NCBI RefSeq assembly: GCF_038502225.1 | Contig: NC_091355.1 | Coordinates: forward strand, 18,778,696-18,842,695 | Length of the DNA: 64,000 nucleotides | Source of the DNA: Cherax quadricarinatus | Lineage: Eukaryota > Arthropoda > Malacostraca > Decapoda > Parastacidae | Direction of reading: 5' to 3' | In this document: one piece after another, positions 9,137 through 20,263 of the stretch | Layout: each line of letters starts with the position of its first letter | Position numbering within the stretch: position 1 is the first letter of the stretch | The notes under the pieces: model-generated | The model's database searches: none | Seen by the model: the letters and a program-made list of their open reading frames with translations, nothing else | Told to the model about the DNA's origin: nothing | Program-made: the position numbers and the translations under genes

Positions 9137-9552
9137 CATAGATAGGGAGGGTAAGAATGCATGCAACATAGATGGAAAGGGTAAGAATATATACAACATA
9201 GATGGGGAGGGTAAGAATATATACAACATAGATGGGGAGGGTAAGAATATATACAACATAGATGGGGAGGGTAAGAATATATACAACATAGATGGGGAGG
9301 GTAAGAATATATACAACATAGATGGGGAGGGTAAGAATATATACAACATAGATGGGGAGAGTAAGAATATGTACAACATAGATGGGAAGGGTAAGAATAT
9401 ATACAAATAGATGGAAAGGGTAAGAATATATACAACATAGACGGGGAGGGTAAGAATATATACAACATAGATGGGGAGTGTAAGAATATATACAACTTAG
9501 ATGGGGGAGGGTAAGAATATATTCAACGTGGATGGGGAGGGTAAGAATATAT
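9137..9552 (+). repeat. 29-bp minisatellite, right block
   Basis: About fourteen units, mostly of 29 bp, like the block at 6436-6712. Units in the middle are nearly identical while the edges are diverged and vary in length by one base. Reverse-strand ORFs reading LPIYVVYILT come from this periodicity and are not genes. Confidence 0.9.
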
Positions 9553-9739
9553 GCAAACGAGGTGGTAAAGGAGAAGACTATGCGCAAAATTCCTGAAATC
9601 GCTTAAAGCATTTCATTTCGGCTGCTCGAATACTGCAGTCCCAATTTTGTGGCACCTTAAATTGTTCAAGTAGCTGCTGGTGAAGTTAGAATTGGCGGTA
9701 TTTCTTCAGCTTCAAAAATCACCTTTTTTTTTTTTTAGC
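9553..9739. other. Unassigned spacer
   Basis: No gene or repeat recognised. It ends in a T-run at 9724-9737 just before the Penelope reverse-transcriptase remnant. Confidence 0.4.
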
Positions 9740-10942
9740 AGACTCTTGGACTACTCATGGGTTCTCCACCTAGTGCCGTACTGGTGAACCTATAAATGGA
9801 ACATCTGGAAGCTAAGCGATTATCCTCTACCTCTCTTCGGGTATCTGGCTTCTTTATGTTGACGACATACTCATCATAATTCCCAGACGCTTCAATGCTC
9901 AAGCTCTCCAACGCAAGCTCAACCAAGTCGAGTCCTCAATCCATTTTACACTAGAAGAAGTCGACAACACTCTTCCTTTCCTTGATGTTTTTCTCTTCAA
10001 AGCTGACCAAGAACTTCGTTTTAAAGTCTATCGAAAACCTACACGATCTTCTCCACTTCCACTCTCACCGCGACACCAAAACCAAACATGGTGTAATTAT
10101 AAGATTTTTCCATCGTGCCCTCCAAATTTGTAGCAATGAGTTCCATGAGGAAGAATGCTCTTTCATCAAATAAGTATTTTCTAGACTTCACTATCCTTGT
10201 CACTTCATTGTTGACTGCAGACGCCGGGTATTTAACATCTTTAACTTACCCAGAGAAACACTGCCGAGAAGAGATACATAAATAACAAAAAGGCACAATA
10301 CCGTGACTGGAACGATACATAAATAACCCGCACATAAAAGAGAGAAGCTTACGACGACGTTTCGGTTCGACTTGGACCATTTACAAAGTCACACTGTGTG
10401 ACTTTGTAAATGGTCCAAGTCGGACCGAAACGTCGTCGTAAGCTTCTCTCTTTTATGTGCGGGTTATTTGTGTAGAGATACATAGTAATCTCCGCCAACT
10501 CCGTTGCCAAACACGTTTCCAACATCTTTTCCAATACTTCATTCAAATTGTACATCTCCACATCCACCACCATCAAGGACATACATCACCAGTATAGACA
10601 GGACAAGGTTCAATCCTTTGCAGGGGTATACATAATCCCTTGTAATGACTGCAATCAATTATACGTAGGAGAAACATCCTGAGCTTTCCAAACACGTATT
10701 TCAGATCGCCAGTACGCAGGCAGATCGGACGATTTAAGTAACGCCTACGTTCAACACCGAAATTTCCACAACCATTTAATGAACTACAGAAACGTGAGAC
10801 TTATCGCCGGAGAAGAAAACACTCAATACCGCAGAATCTGGAATCATCACTTATCCGTATATCTAACAATTTCAACAAGAACAACGGCTTCTATAACACA
10901 GCTGAACCTCTTGCCAAAAAACTTCATCGTTATCTTACATAA
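9740..10942 (+). pseudogene. Penelope-like reverse transcriptase / GIY-YIG endonuclease, broken
   Basis: Reading across frames gives MGSPPSAVLVNL then a stop and MEHLE (about 9755-9812), then LYVDDILII with the catalytic YVDD at 9855-9866, then LPFLDVFLF, FKVYRKPTRS and RALQICSNEF: the RT5-RT7 blocks of Penelope-like elements. After the T3 insertion the frame resumes with a basic linker and GVYIIPCNDCNQLYVGET at 10624-10677, the GIY-YIG core of the endonuclease, then a stop, SNAYVQH and, after a frameshift, GFYNTAEPLAKKLHR to the stop at 10940-10942. YVDD and GVY...YVG are family signatures. The frameshifts and stops make this a dead copy lacking the N-terminal half. Confidence 0.82.
10281..10473. 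mobile_element. Penelope-type foldback, terminus T3, nested in the Penelope-like ORF, with TSD
   Basis: A 193-bp insertion flanked by AGAGATACATA at 10270-10280 and 10474-10484. The two arms meet in GTCACACTGTGTGAC near 10396; each carries GGTCC(or GGTTC)-AAGTC-GGACC, GAAACGTCGTCGTAAGC, a CTCTCTT stretch and ATGTGCGGGTTATTTGTG-like ends. The left side continues into the T3 tail (GGCACAATACCGTGACTGG). Removing the insertion restores the reading of the Penelope pseudogene across the site. Confidence 0.88.
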
Positions 10943-11195
10943 ATAACTACATGCACACCCGCCCGGCACTTTGGGGTCTGTCTCAGATCCAACCTACCAA
11001 ACATTCTCGGCGATTCCTTATAGGTCCGTCTCAAATCCAACCTACCTAGCATTCTCCACCTGACTCTCCACCCAATAAATAAGCATGTACTCTTCACCTA
11101 GGCAGATCTGTTGGTGACTTGATAAAGCCCACTGTGTGGGCGAAACGTCAATAATGAAGGATCGCATTATACTGCATTTGTGTTTATTTATCCAA

Positions 11196-12299
11196 AGACT
11201 TGTTCTATTGTCATTTGTTAGCCATTTGCTTTTCAAAACCAATGTTATAGCAGTGTAACAAACGGGTTATAGTCTCGACAAACTTCCAGAGATCATTCCT
11301 TCTTAGTTATTTCCCACAGTAATATTTGGAAATGTTGACATTAAAGTGTTTAATATGGTTTCGCTTGATCTTAGTCATGCCTTTAATAGTAAACCCCGCA
11401 AGAGAGGTTGTTGTTGGTGGAGGTTGAGTGATGATGGTCGTGGTAGCGCTGGTGGTTGTGGTGTTGGTATTAATGTTTTATTGCAGAATGGGGAGATCCG
11501 CTACAGTTCTTTAGAACAAGAGCCTTTTACCAGCATCAAGACACACCATAGAAAAGACGCCAATCTTGAATTTTCTTCTATAACGAATCTTGACTGACCA
11601 ATAGGCAATAAATTTTGCATAAACAATAACAGCGTCTCACAGGGGTTTAATGTTGATCCCCTTGTTGTTCACAAGGGACAATGTTATTCCCTTACTGTTC
11701 GTAATTAATGTAGGAGACCTAGTGGGGAAGCAATACACAGCAACATAAGCAACATAACATAAGCAAGTTTCCTGTGAACACAAAGATGAACAGATAAATC
11801 TATTGAAAACAATGGGAAGCCAAAGGATGTGTTAGATGGAAATGATAATGATGGAATTAACAAGTTAATCATGAGAGGGATCGATTGAAGATGAGCTGCA
11901 GGTTAATGTTGGGTTGGATAGATTAATACTGAGTTGACTAGGCTGATGTTGAATAGGAAAGGTAAATAATGAGTTGCATAGTTTATGGTAATGTTTAGTT
12001 GCTTAGGATAATGATGAGTACAGCGGGACAGGTTAAGTCTGAAAGCAGAGAAGTAGCAGTGGTTGACAGCAGTAAGGTTGTAAATCCAGAGCAAATCAAT
12101 AACCGAGGTGCATATAAAGTGAATAATTTGGAACTTAGTCAACCTTAATGCAGAAAGTGCATTAATAAATGTACTTAAGACACGCGTCAAGATCAAGACG
12201 AGTATCGCAATAAGATTTCAGTAGAGTGATGTTTTCCCTTAGCGGAGAGCTGTATCTTGTTATTAAGACTTGATAAACGTCTGCTATGAGCGAAATGTT
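11196..12299. other. Spacer without a supported gene
   Basis: No gene that I can support. A short stretch at 11346-11400 reads MVSLDLSHAF, which hints at a very old LINE motif A, but nothing next to it agrees. From 11880 to 12060 the text is loosely repetitive (GTTGAATAGG-like words) without a clear unit. Confidence 0.45.
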
Positions 12300-14512
12300 C
12301 ACCCATCTACAGCGAACACTATGATGATATCCACCCACTACAGTGATGGTGCCCACCCACTACACAGTGATGGTGCCAACCAACTACACAGTGATGGTGC
12401 CCACCCACTACACAGTGATGGTGCCCACCCACTACACAGTGATGGTGCCAACCAACTACACAGTGATGGTGCCCACACACTGCACAGTGATGACGCTCAC
12501 ACATTACACAGTGATGGTGTCCACCCATTACACAGTGATGGTGTCCACCCACTACACAATGATGGTGTCCACCCACTACACAATGATGGTGCCCACCCGC
12601 TATACAGTGGTGATACCCATCCAAAACACAGTGACGATTTCTACCCACTACAGAGTCGTGGTACCCACCCAATGAACAGTGGTGGTGCCCTTCCACTGCA
12701 CAGTGATGGCTACCGCCCACTGCACAGTGATGGTGTCCACCCACTACACAGTTATAATGTCCATCCACTACACAGTGATGGTGTCCACCCACTGCACAGT
12801 GATGGTGTCCACCCACTACACAGTTATAATGTCCATCCACTACACAGTGATGGTGTCCACCCACTACAGTGATGGTGTCCACCCACTACACAGTGATGGT
12901 GTCCACCCACTACACAGTGATGATGTCCACCCACTACACAGTGATGGTGTCCACCCACTACACAGTGATGGTGTCCACCCACTACACAGTGATGGTGTCC
13001 ACCCACTACACAGTGATGGTGTCCACCCACTACACAGTGATGGTGTCCACCCACTACACAGTGATGGTGTCCACCCACTACACAGTGATGGTGTCCACCC
13101 ACTACACAGTGATGGCGTCCACCCACTACACAGTGATGGCGTCCACCCACTACACAGTGATGGCGTCCACCCACTACACAGTGATGGCGTCCACCCACTA
13201 CACAGTAATGGCGTTCACCCACTGCACAGTGATGGTGTCCACCCACCACACAGTGATGGTGTTAACCCACTACACAGTGATGGTGTCCACCCATTACACA
13301 GTGATGGAGTCCACCCACTACACAGTGATGGTGTCCACTCACTACACAGTGATGGTGTCCACCCACTACACAGTGATGGTGTCCACCCACTACACAGTGA
13401 TGGCGTTAACCCACTACACAGTGATGGTGTCCACCCACTACACAGTGATGGTGTCCACCCACTACACAGTGATGGTGTCCACCCACTACACAGTGATGGC
13501 GTTAACCCACTACACAGTGATGGTGTCCACCCACTACACAGTGATGGTGTTCACCCACTACACAGTGATGGTGTTCACCCACTACACAGTGATGGTGTCC
13601 ACCCACTACACAGTGATGGTGTCCACCCACTACACAGTGATGGCGTTAACCCACTACACAGTGATGGTGTCCACCCACTACACAGTGATGGTGTCCACCC
13701 ACTACACAGTGATGGTGTCCACCCACTACACAGTGATGGTGTGCACCCACTACACAGTGATGGCGTTAACCCACTACACAGTGATGGTGTCCACCCACTA
13801 CACAGTGATGGTGTCCACCCACTACACAGTGATGGCGTTAACGCACTACACAGTGATGGTGTCCACCCACTACACAGTGATGGTGTGCACCCACTACACA
13901 GTGATGGCGTTAACCCACTACACACCACCCACTACACAGTGATGGTGCCCACCCACTACACAGTGATGGTGTCCACCCACTACACAGTGATGGCGTCCAC
14001 CCACTACACAGTGATGGTGTCCACCCACTACACAGTGATGGCGTCCACCCACTACACAGTGATTGCGTCCACCCACTACACAGTGATGGTGTCCACCCAC
14101 TACACAGTGATGGCGTCCACCCACTACACAGTGATGGCGTCCACCCACTACACAGTAATGGCGTCCACCCACTACACAGTAATGGCGTCCACCCACTACA
14201 CAGTGATGGCGTCCACCCACTACACAGTGATGGCGTCCACCCACTACACAGTAATGGCGTCCACCCACTACACAGTAATGGCGTCCACCCACTACACAGT
14301 GATGGCGTCCACCCACTACACAGTGATGGCGTCCACCCACTACACAGTGATGGCGTCCACCCACTACACAGTGATGGCGTCCACCCACTACACAGTGATG
14401 GCGTCCACCCACTACACAGTGATGGCGTCCACCCACTACACAGTGATGGCGTCCACCCACTACACAGTGATGGCGTCCACCCACTACACAGTGATGGCGT
14501 CCACCCACCGCG
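12300..14512 (+). repeat. 24-bp minisatellite (about 90 units)
   Basis: Units contain CACTACACAGTGATGGTGTC plus CACC. The left 500 bp is diverse; the centre has a recurring GGCGTTAACC variant every few units; the right end is dominated by GGCGTCC units. A 9-bp slip at about 13923-13930 changes the phase. Because 24 is a multiple of three and the unit lacks stops, all three forward frames and parts of the reverse strand are open, including a 628-codon frame at 12679-14565. I regard these as non-coding. Confidence 0.95.
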
Positions 14513-14614
14513 AATTCAGTGGCGGTGTTAGGCATTTTTATTATAATTATTCTTATTATTTTTAAGAAATAAACTGAATGGTTTCCCTAGTGCCTAGGAT
14601 GAACATCTTCAACA
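14513..14614. other. Short spacer
   Basis: AT-rich spacer between two minisatellites; nothing recognised. Confidence 0.4.
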
Positions 14615-15125
14615 GCTTGTAGTTGTCGACCACCATGATTTGTCGACAACCATGATGGATCGACAACCATGATGCGTCGACAACCATAATGGGTCGACCA
14701 CCATGATGGGTTGACACGCATGATCGATCGACCATGATGGGTCGACAATCATGATGGGTCGACTACTATAATGAGTTGAAAACAATGATGGGTCGACAAC
14801 AATGATGGGTCGACAACCATGGTGGGGCGATAACCATGATGTGCCGACCATGATGGGTCGACCATGATGCATCGACAACCATGATGGGTCGACAAGCATG
14901 ATGGGTCGACCACCATGATGAGTCTACAACAAAGATGGGCCGACAGCAATGATGCATCGTCAACCATCTTGGATCGACCACCATGAAGGGTCGACAATAA
15001 TGATGGGTCGACCACCATGATGGGTCGACAAGCATTATGGGTCGACAAGCATGATGAGTCGAAAAGCATGATGGTTCGACCACCATGAAGAGTCGACAAC
15101 AATGATGGGTCGACCACCATGAACA
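14615..15125 (+). repeat. 17-18 bp minisatellite with GTCGAC sites
   Basis: About thirty diverged units containing CATGATGGGTCGAC followed by AACC, ACC or AAGC. Nearly every unit has the palindrome GTCGAC. Minus-strand ORFs reading STHHGCRPIMVVDPS follow the repeat and are not genes. Confidence 0.9.
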
Positions 15126-15229
15126 GAGCTCTAAATACTTAGCCACAAAATATGATCTAATTTATTGATTACCTTTGTTCACTTTTTGAGTTGTATAGTG
15201 ATAAGTATTTCTCTTTTGTGAAGGAATGT
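15126..15229. other. Short spacer
   Basis: AT-rich; nothing recognised. Confidence 0.4.
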
Positions 15230-17790
15230 TATAAGTGAAGCAACAGGGAGTGTGAGGGGGGAGTGTGAGGGTGGGAGTATGAGGCTGGGAGTGTGAGGGT
15301 AGAAGTGTGAGGGTAGAAGTATGAGGGTGGGAGTGTGAGGGTAGAAGTATGAGGGTGGGAGTGTGAGGGTAGAAGTATGAGGGTGGGAGTGTGAGGGTAG
15401 AAGTATGAGGGTGGGAGTGTGAGGGTAGAAGTATGAGGGTAGGAGTGCGAGGGTAGAAGTATGAGGGTGGGAGTGTGAGGGTGGGAGTGTGAGGGTGAGA
15501 ATATGAGGGTGGGAGTGTGAGGGTAGAAGTATGAGGGTGGGAGTGTGAGAGTGTGAGGGTGAGAATATGAGGGTGGGAGTGTGAGGGTTGTAGTATGAGG
15601 GTGGGAGTGTGAGGGTAGAAGTATGAGGGTGGGAGTGTGAGGGTGGGAGTGTGAGGGTGGGAGTGTGAGGGTGGGAGTGTGAGGGTGAGAATATGAGGGT
15701 GGGAGTGTGAGGGTAGAAGTATGAGGGTGGGAGTGTGAGAGTGGGAGTGTGAGGGTGAGAATATGAGGGTGGGAGTGTGAGGGTAGAAGTTTGAGGGTGG
15801 GAGTGTGAGGGTGGGAGTATGAGGCTGGGAGTGTGAGGGTAGAAGTATGAGGATGGGAGTGTGAGGGTGGGAGTGTGAGGGTGAGAATATGAGGGTGGGA
15901 GTGTAAGGGTAGAAGTATGAGGGTGGGAGTGTGACGGAGTGTGATGGTGGGAGTGTGAGGGAGTGTGAGGGAGGGAGTGTGAGGGTGGGAGTGTGAGGGT
16001 GAGAATATGAGGGTGGGAGTGTGAGGGTAGAAGTATGAGGGTGGGAGTGTGAGGGTGGGAGTATGAGGCTGGGAGTGTGAGGGTAGAAGTATGAGGGTGG
16101 GAGTGTGAGGGTGAGAATATGAGGGTGGGAGTGTGAGGGTAGAAGTATGAGGGGGGAGTGTGAGGGTAGAAGTATGAGGGTGTGAGTGTGAGGGTGTGAG
16201 CGTGTGGGTGGGAGTGTGAGGGTGAGAATATGAGGGTGGGAGTGTAAGGGTGGGAGTATGAGGGTAGAAGTATGAGGTTGGGAGTGTGAGGGTGGGAGTG
16301 TGAGGGTAAGAGCGTGAGGGTGGGAGTGTGAGGGTGAGAGTATGAGGGTGGGAGTGTGAGGTAGGGAGTGTGAGGGTTGGAGTGTGAGGGTGAGAGTATG
16401 AGGGTGGGAGTGTGAGGGAGTGTGAAGGAGGGAGTGTGAAGGAGTGTGAGGGTTGGTGTGTGAGGGTGAGAGTGTGAAGGAGTGTGAGGGTGGGAGTGTG
16501 AGGGAGTGTGAGGGTGAGAGTGTGAGGGTGGGAGTGTGAGGGTAGAAGTATTAGGGTGGGAGTGTGAGAGGAGTGTGAGGGTGGGAGTGTGAGGATGGAA
16601 GTGTGAGGGTGGGAGTGTGAGGGATGTAGTGTGAGGGTGGGAATGTGAGGGAGTGTGAGAGTTGGAGTGTGAAGGTGAGAGTATGAGGGTGGGAGAAAAA
16701 GGGTGGAAGTGTGAGGGAGTGTGAGGGTGGGAGCTTGAAGGAGTATGAGGGAGTGTGAAGATGAAAGTATGAGGGAGTGTGAGGGTAGAAGTGTGAGAGT
16801 GGGAGCGTGAGGGTGGGAGTTGTGAGGGAGTGTGAGGGAGTGTGAGGGTGGGATTATGAAGGAGTGTGAGGGTGAGAGTGTGAGGGTGAGAGTATGAGGG
16901 TGGGAGTGTGAGGGTGGGAGTGTGAGGGTGTGAAGGTGAGAGTGTGAGGGTGAGAGTGTGAGGGTGGCAGTGTGAGGGTGGGAGTGTGAGGGGAGTGGGT
17001 GGGTGGAAGTGAGAGTGGGAGTGTGAGGTAGGGAGTGGGAGTGTGAGGGTAGGAGTTTGAGGGTGGGAGTGTGAGGGTGGGAGTGTAAGGGTGGGAGTAT
17101 GAGGTAGTGTGAGGAAGGGAGTGTGAGAGTGAGAGTGTGAGGGAGTGCGAGGGTGGGAGTATGAGGGTGGGAGTGTGAGTGGGAGTGTTGGAGAATGTGA
17201 GTTAGTGTGAGGAAGTGTGTGAAAGAGCTTGTGAGGGAGTGTGAGGGAAGGAGTGTGAGGGTGGGAGTGAGGGTGGGAGTGTGAGGGTGGGAATATGAGG
17301 GATTGTGAGGGAGAGAGTAAGAGGGAGAGAGTGTGAGGGTGGGAATACGAGGGATTGTGAGGGAGAGAGTGTGAGGGTGGGAGTGTGAGGGTGGGAGTGT
17401 GTGGTAGAAATTATGAGAGAGAGTGTGAGAGTGGAAGTGTGAAGGAGTGTGAGGGTGGGATTTTGAGGATGGGAGTGTGAGGGTGGGAGTGTGAGAGAAT
17501 GAATTTGAGGGTGGGAGTGTGAGGTAGAGAATGTGAGGTTGAGAGTCTGAAGGAGTGTGAGGGTGGGGGAGTGTGAGGGAGTGTGAAGGAGTGTGAGGGT
17601 GGGAGTGTGAGGAAGTGTGAGGGTGGGAGTATGAGAGAGAGTGTGAGGGTGGGAGTGTGAGGGTGGGTGTGTGGGGGAGTGAGCGAATGTAAGGGTGTGT
17701 GAGGAAGGGAGTTTAAAGGAGTGTGAGGGAGTATGAGGTAGGGAGAGTGTGTGAGGTAGGGAGGGTGTGTGAGGTAGGGAGAGTGTGTGA
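15230..17790 (+). repeat. G-rich 13-14 bp minisatellite, purine strand on top
   Basis: About 2.5 kb of units such as GGGAGTGTGAGGGT and AGAAGTATGAGGGT. From 15300 to 16100 two or three unit types alternate regularly; after 16300 the order breaks down and one-base and larger indels become common. The top strand is almost free of C. Closely spaced GGG runs favour G-quadruplexes and the purine bias favours triplex DNA. No long ORF survives because TGA occurs in each unit. Confidence 0.93.
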
Positions 17791-18311
17791 GGGAGCGTGA
17801 AGGATGTATAGAGCTGGAAGGAACAAGGAATGATGGATGAGAGGTGTTATGGGAGTGTTATGCGAAGGAACGGGGGAACAGACAAGAATGGGAGTAGGAG
17901 AAACAGGAAGGAAAGTGAGAGGTAGGTGAAGGGAGGGAGCGAGTGGGGAAAATAGGGAAAGGTAGAGAGGGATTGAATGAGGCGGACACAGGGAAGGATG
18001 ATAGATTAGGGAGGGCGTGGGATCGTTAGTGGGGAGGGAGTGTTGGAGGCAAGAGTCAGTAGGCCAGCAGTTTAATACAAGTAATGGCGTGTACCAGAGC
18101 CATTCCCAGGTAGAACTTGGCTTTAAAAGATCTTTCTGGCGTCTCTGGGGTAGAGTCGCTTCTGGTGTGTAATTAGCGTGATGGATCAGTGGCGACCGTC
18201 ACGACGCGACTGTACGACGCAACACCACCGCTCCATCTAGCAAGAACTGCTTTTAAGACGCAGACTTCAAACACTAAGTGGACAAAACTACTCCCCGTGT
18301 GGATACTCCAA

Positions 18312-18312
<1 letters not shown>
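17791..18312. other. Spacer without a supported gene
   Basis: Begins GA-rich, becomes mixed sequence from about 18050. No gene or repeat recognised. Confidence 0.45.

Positions 18313-18364
<52 letters not shown>
18313..18364 (+). repeat. (TG)n microsatellite, tail of minus-strand LINE-C
   Basis: 26 TG units directly abut the LINE-C 3' end (TACTCACCTAATTGT read on this strand). Read on the LINE sense strand this is an (AC)n tail. Confidence 0.9.
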
Positions 18365-18369
<5 letters not shown>

Positions 18370-18438
18370 GTACTCACCTAATTGTACTCACCTAATTGTG
18401 GTTGCAGGGGTCGAGACTCAGCTCCTGGTCCCGCCTCT

Positions 18439-18942
18439 TCACTGATTGCTACTAGGTCCTCTCTCTGCTTCCTGAGCTTTATCATACCTCTTCTTAAAAC
18501 TATGTATGGTTCCTGCCTCCACTACTTCACCTGCTAGGCTATTCCACTTCCTGACGACTCTATGACTGAAGAAATACTTCCTAACGTCCCTGTGACTCGT
18601 CTGAGTCTTCAGCTTCCAGTTGTGACCCCTTGTCCCTGTGTCCCCTCTCTGGAACATCCTATCTCTGTCCACCTTGTCTGTGTCCCCTCTCTGGAACATC
18701 CTATCTCTGTCCACCTTGTCTATTCCCCGCAGTATCTTGTATGTCGTTATGTCTCCCCTGACCCTTCTGTCCTCCAGTGTCGTCAGTCCGATTTCCCTCA
18801 CCCTTTCCTCGTACGACATTTCCCTGAGCTCTGGGACTAGCCTTGTTGCAAACCTTTGTACTTTCTCTAACTTCTTGACGTGCTTGATCAGGTGTGAGTT
18901 CCGGACTGGTGCTGCATACTCCAGTATGGGCCTAACATACAC
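18439..18942 (-). pseudogene. LINE-C C-terminal tail region
   Basis: An open 167-codon stretch covering the post-RT tail: RPILEYAAPVRNS, KLEKVQRFATRLVPEL, RRVRGDITTYKIL, YFFSHRVVRKWNSL. It contains an exact 42-bp tandem duplication (18638-18679 and 18680-18721) that repeats 14 residues (DKVDRDRMFQRGDT) in frame. A stop near 19029 and a frame change upstream separate it from the reverse-transcriptase part. Confidence 0.8.
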
Positions 18943-19123
18943 AGTGTACAGTGTCTTGAACGATTCCTTATTAAGGTATCGGAACGCTATTCTCAGGTTT
19001 GCCAGGCGCCCGTATGCTGCAGCAGTTATTTAGTTGATGTGTGCCTCCGGTGACGTGCTCGGTGTTATGGTCACCCCGAGGTCTTTCTCCCTGAGTGAGG
19101 TCTGTAGTCTTTGTCCACCTAGC

Positions 19124-19885
19124 CTATACTGTGTCTGCGGTCTTCATGACTTTGCATTTGGCAGGATTGAATTCGAGAAGCCAGTTTCTGGACCACATGT
19201 CCAGCCTGTCCAGGTCTCTTTGCAGTCCTGCCTCATCCTCATCCGATTCAATTCTTCTCATCAACTTCACATCATCTGCGAATAGGGACACTTCAGAGTC
19301 TATTCCTTCCATCATGTCGTTCGCATATATCAAAAATAGCACTGGCCCTAGAACTGACCCATGTGGGACCCCGCTCGTCACAGGCGCCCACTGTGATACC
19401 TTTTCACGTACCATGACTCGTTGCTGCCTCCCTGTCAGGTATTCCCTGATCCATTGCAGTGCCCTCCCTGTTACATGCGCCTGATCCTCCAGCTTCTGCA
19501 CTAATCTCTTGTGGGGAACTGTGTCAAAGGCCTTCCTGCAGTCTAGGAAAACGCAATCAACCCACCCCTCTCTCTCGTGTCTTACTTCTGTTACCTTGTC
19601 ATAAAACTCCAGGAGGTTTGTGATACAAGATTTGCCTTCCATGAACCCATGCTGGTTTTCATTTATAATCTTGTTCCATTCCAGGTGTTCGACCACTCTC
19701 CTCCTGATAATCTTCTTCATGACTTTGCACACAATACATGTCAGAGAGACAGGTCTGTAGTTTAGCGCCTCGTTTCTGTTTCCTTTCTTAAATATGGGGA
19801 CTACATTTGCTGTCTTCCATTTCTCAGGTAGTTGCCCAGTTTCAAGGGATGTGTTGAAGATTGTGGTTAGAGGCACGCACAGCAT
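19124..19885 (-). pseudogene. LINE-C reverse transcriptase core
   Basis: A 253-codon open stretch with the palm motifs in order: NYRPVSLTC, QHGFMEGKSCITNLL, motif A LDCRKAFDTVP, motif B SGVPHGSVLGPVLF (His replacing the usual Gln), catalytic FADD, and LEFNPAKCKVMK. It is a CR1/L2/Jockey-group enzyme. The frame is lost at both ends, so the protein is not complete. Confidence 0.85.
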
Positions 19886-19992
19886 CTCTGCTCCTTCTCT
19901 AAGAACCTATGGGGAGATGTTGTCCGGTCCCATCGCGCTTTCCCTTCTGTGCTGACTTCCCACAGCCCTTCCTGTCTCTACTGTAAAAACTT

Positions 19993-20262
<270 letters not shown>

Positions 20263-20263
20263 A

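Larger units (their letters stand above)
9740..11195 (+). mobile_element. Penelope-like element, 5'-truncated, with T1 terminus
   Basis: The element carries the C-terminal half of a Penelope-type reverse transcriptase followed by a GIY-YIG endonuclease region (pseudogene 9740-10942), a short 3' region with two copies of a CAAATCCAACCTACC-like segment (about 10980-11060), and a T1 terminus at 11105-11195. The terminus has TTGATAAA, GCCCAC-TGT-GTGGGC, GAAACGTC, then ATTATACTGCATTTGTGTTT. It is split by a T3 foldback at 10281-10473. Confidence 0.82.

Noticed and set aside
6348..9587. Minus-strand ORFs with SMLYIFLPSP or YVVYILTLPI repeats
   Set aside because: Direct products of the 29-bp minisatellite in several frames.
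11346..11597. 83-codon ORF starting near MVSLDLSHAF
   Set aside because: Only the short LDLSHAF word resembles LINE motif A; neighbouring motifs are absent and the rest is low complexity.
12319..14565. Long ORFs of 100-628 codons on both strands with HPLHSDGV, TVMVSTHY or HHHCVVGG repeats
   Set aside because: They follow from a 24-bp unit without stops; three forward frames are open at once and there is no start context or unique domain.
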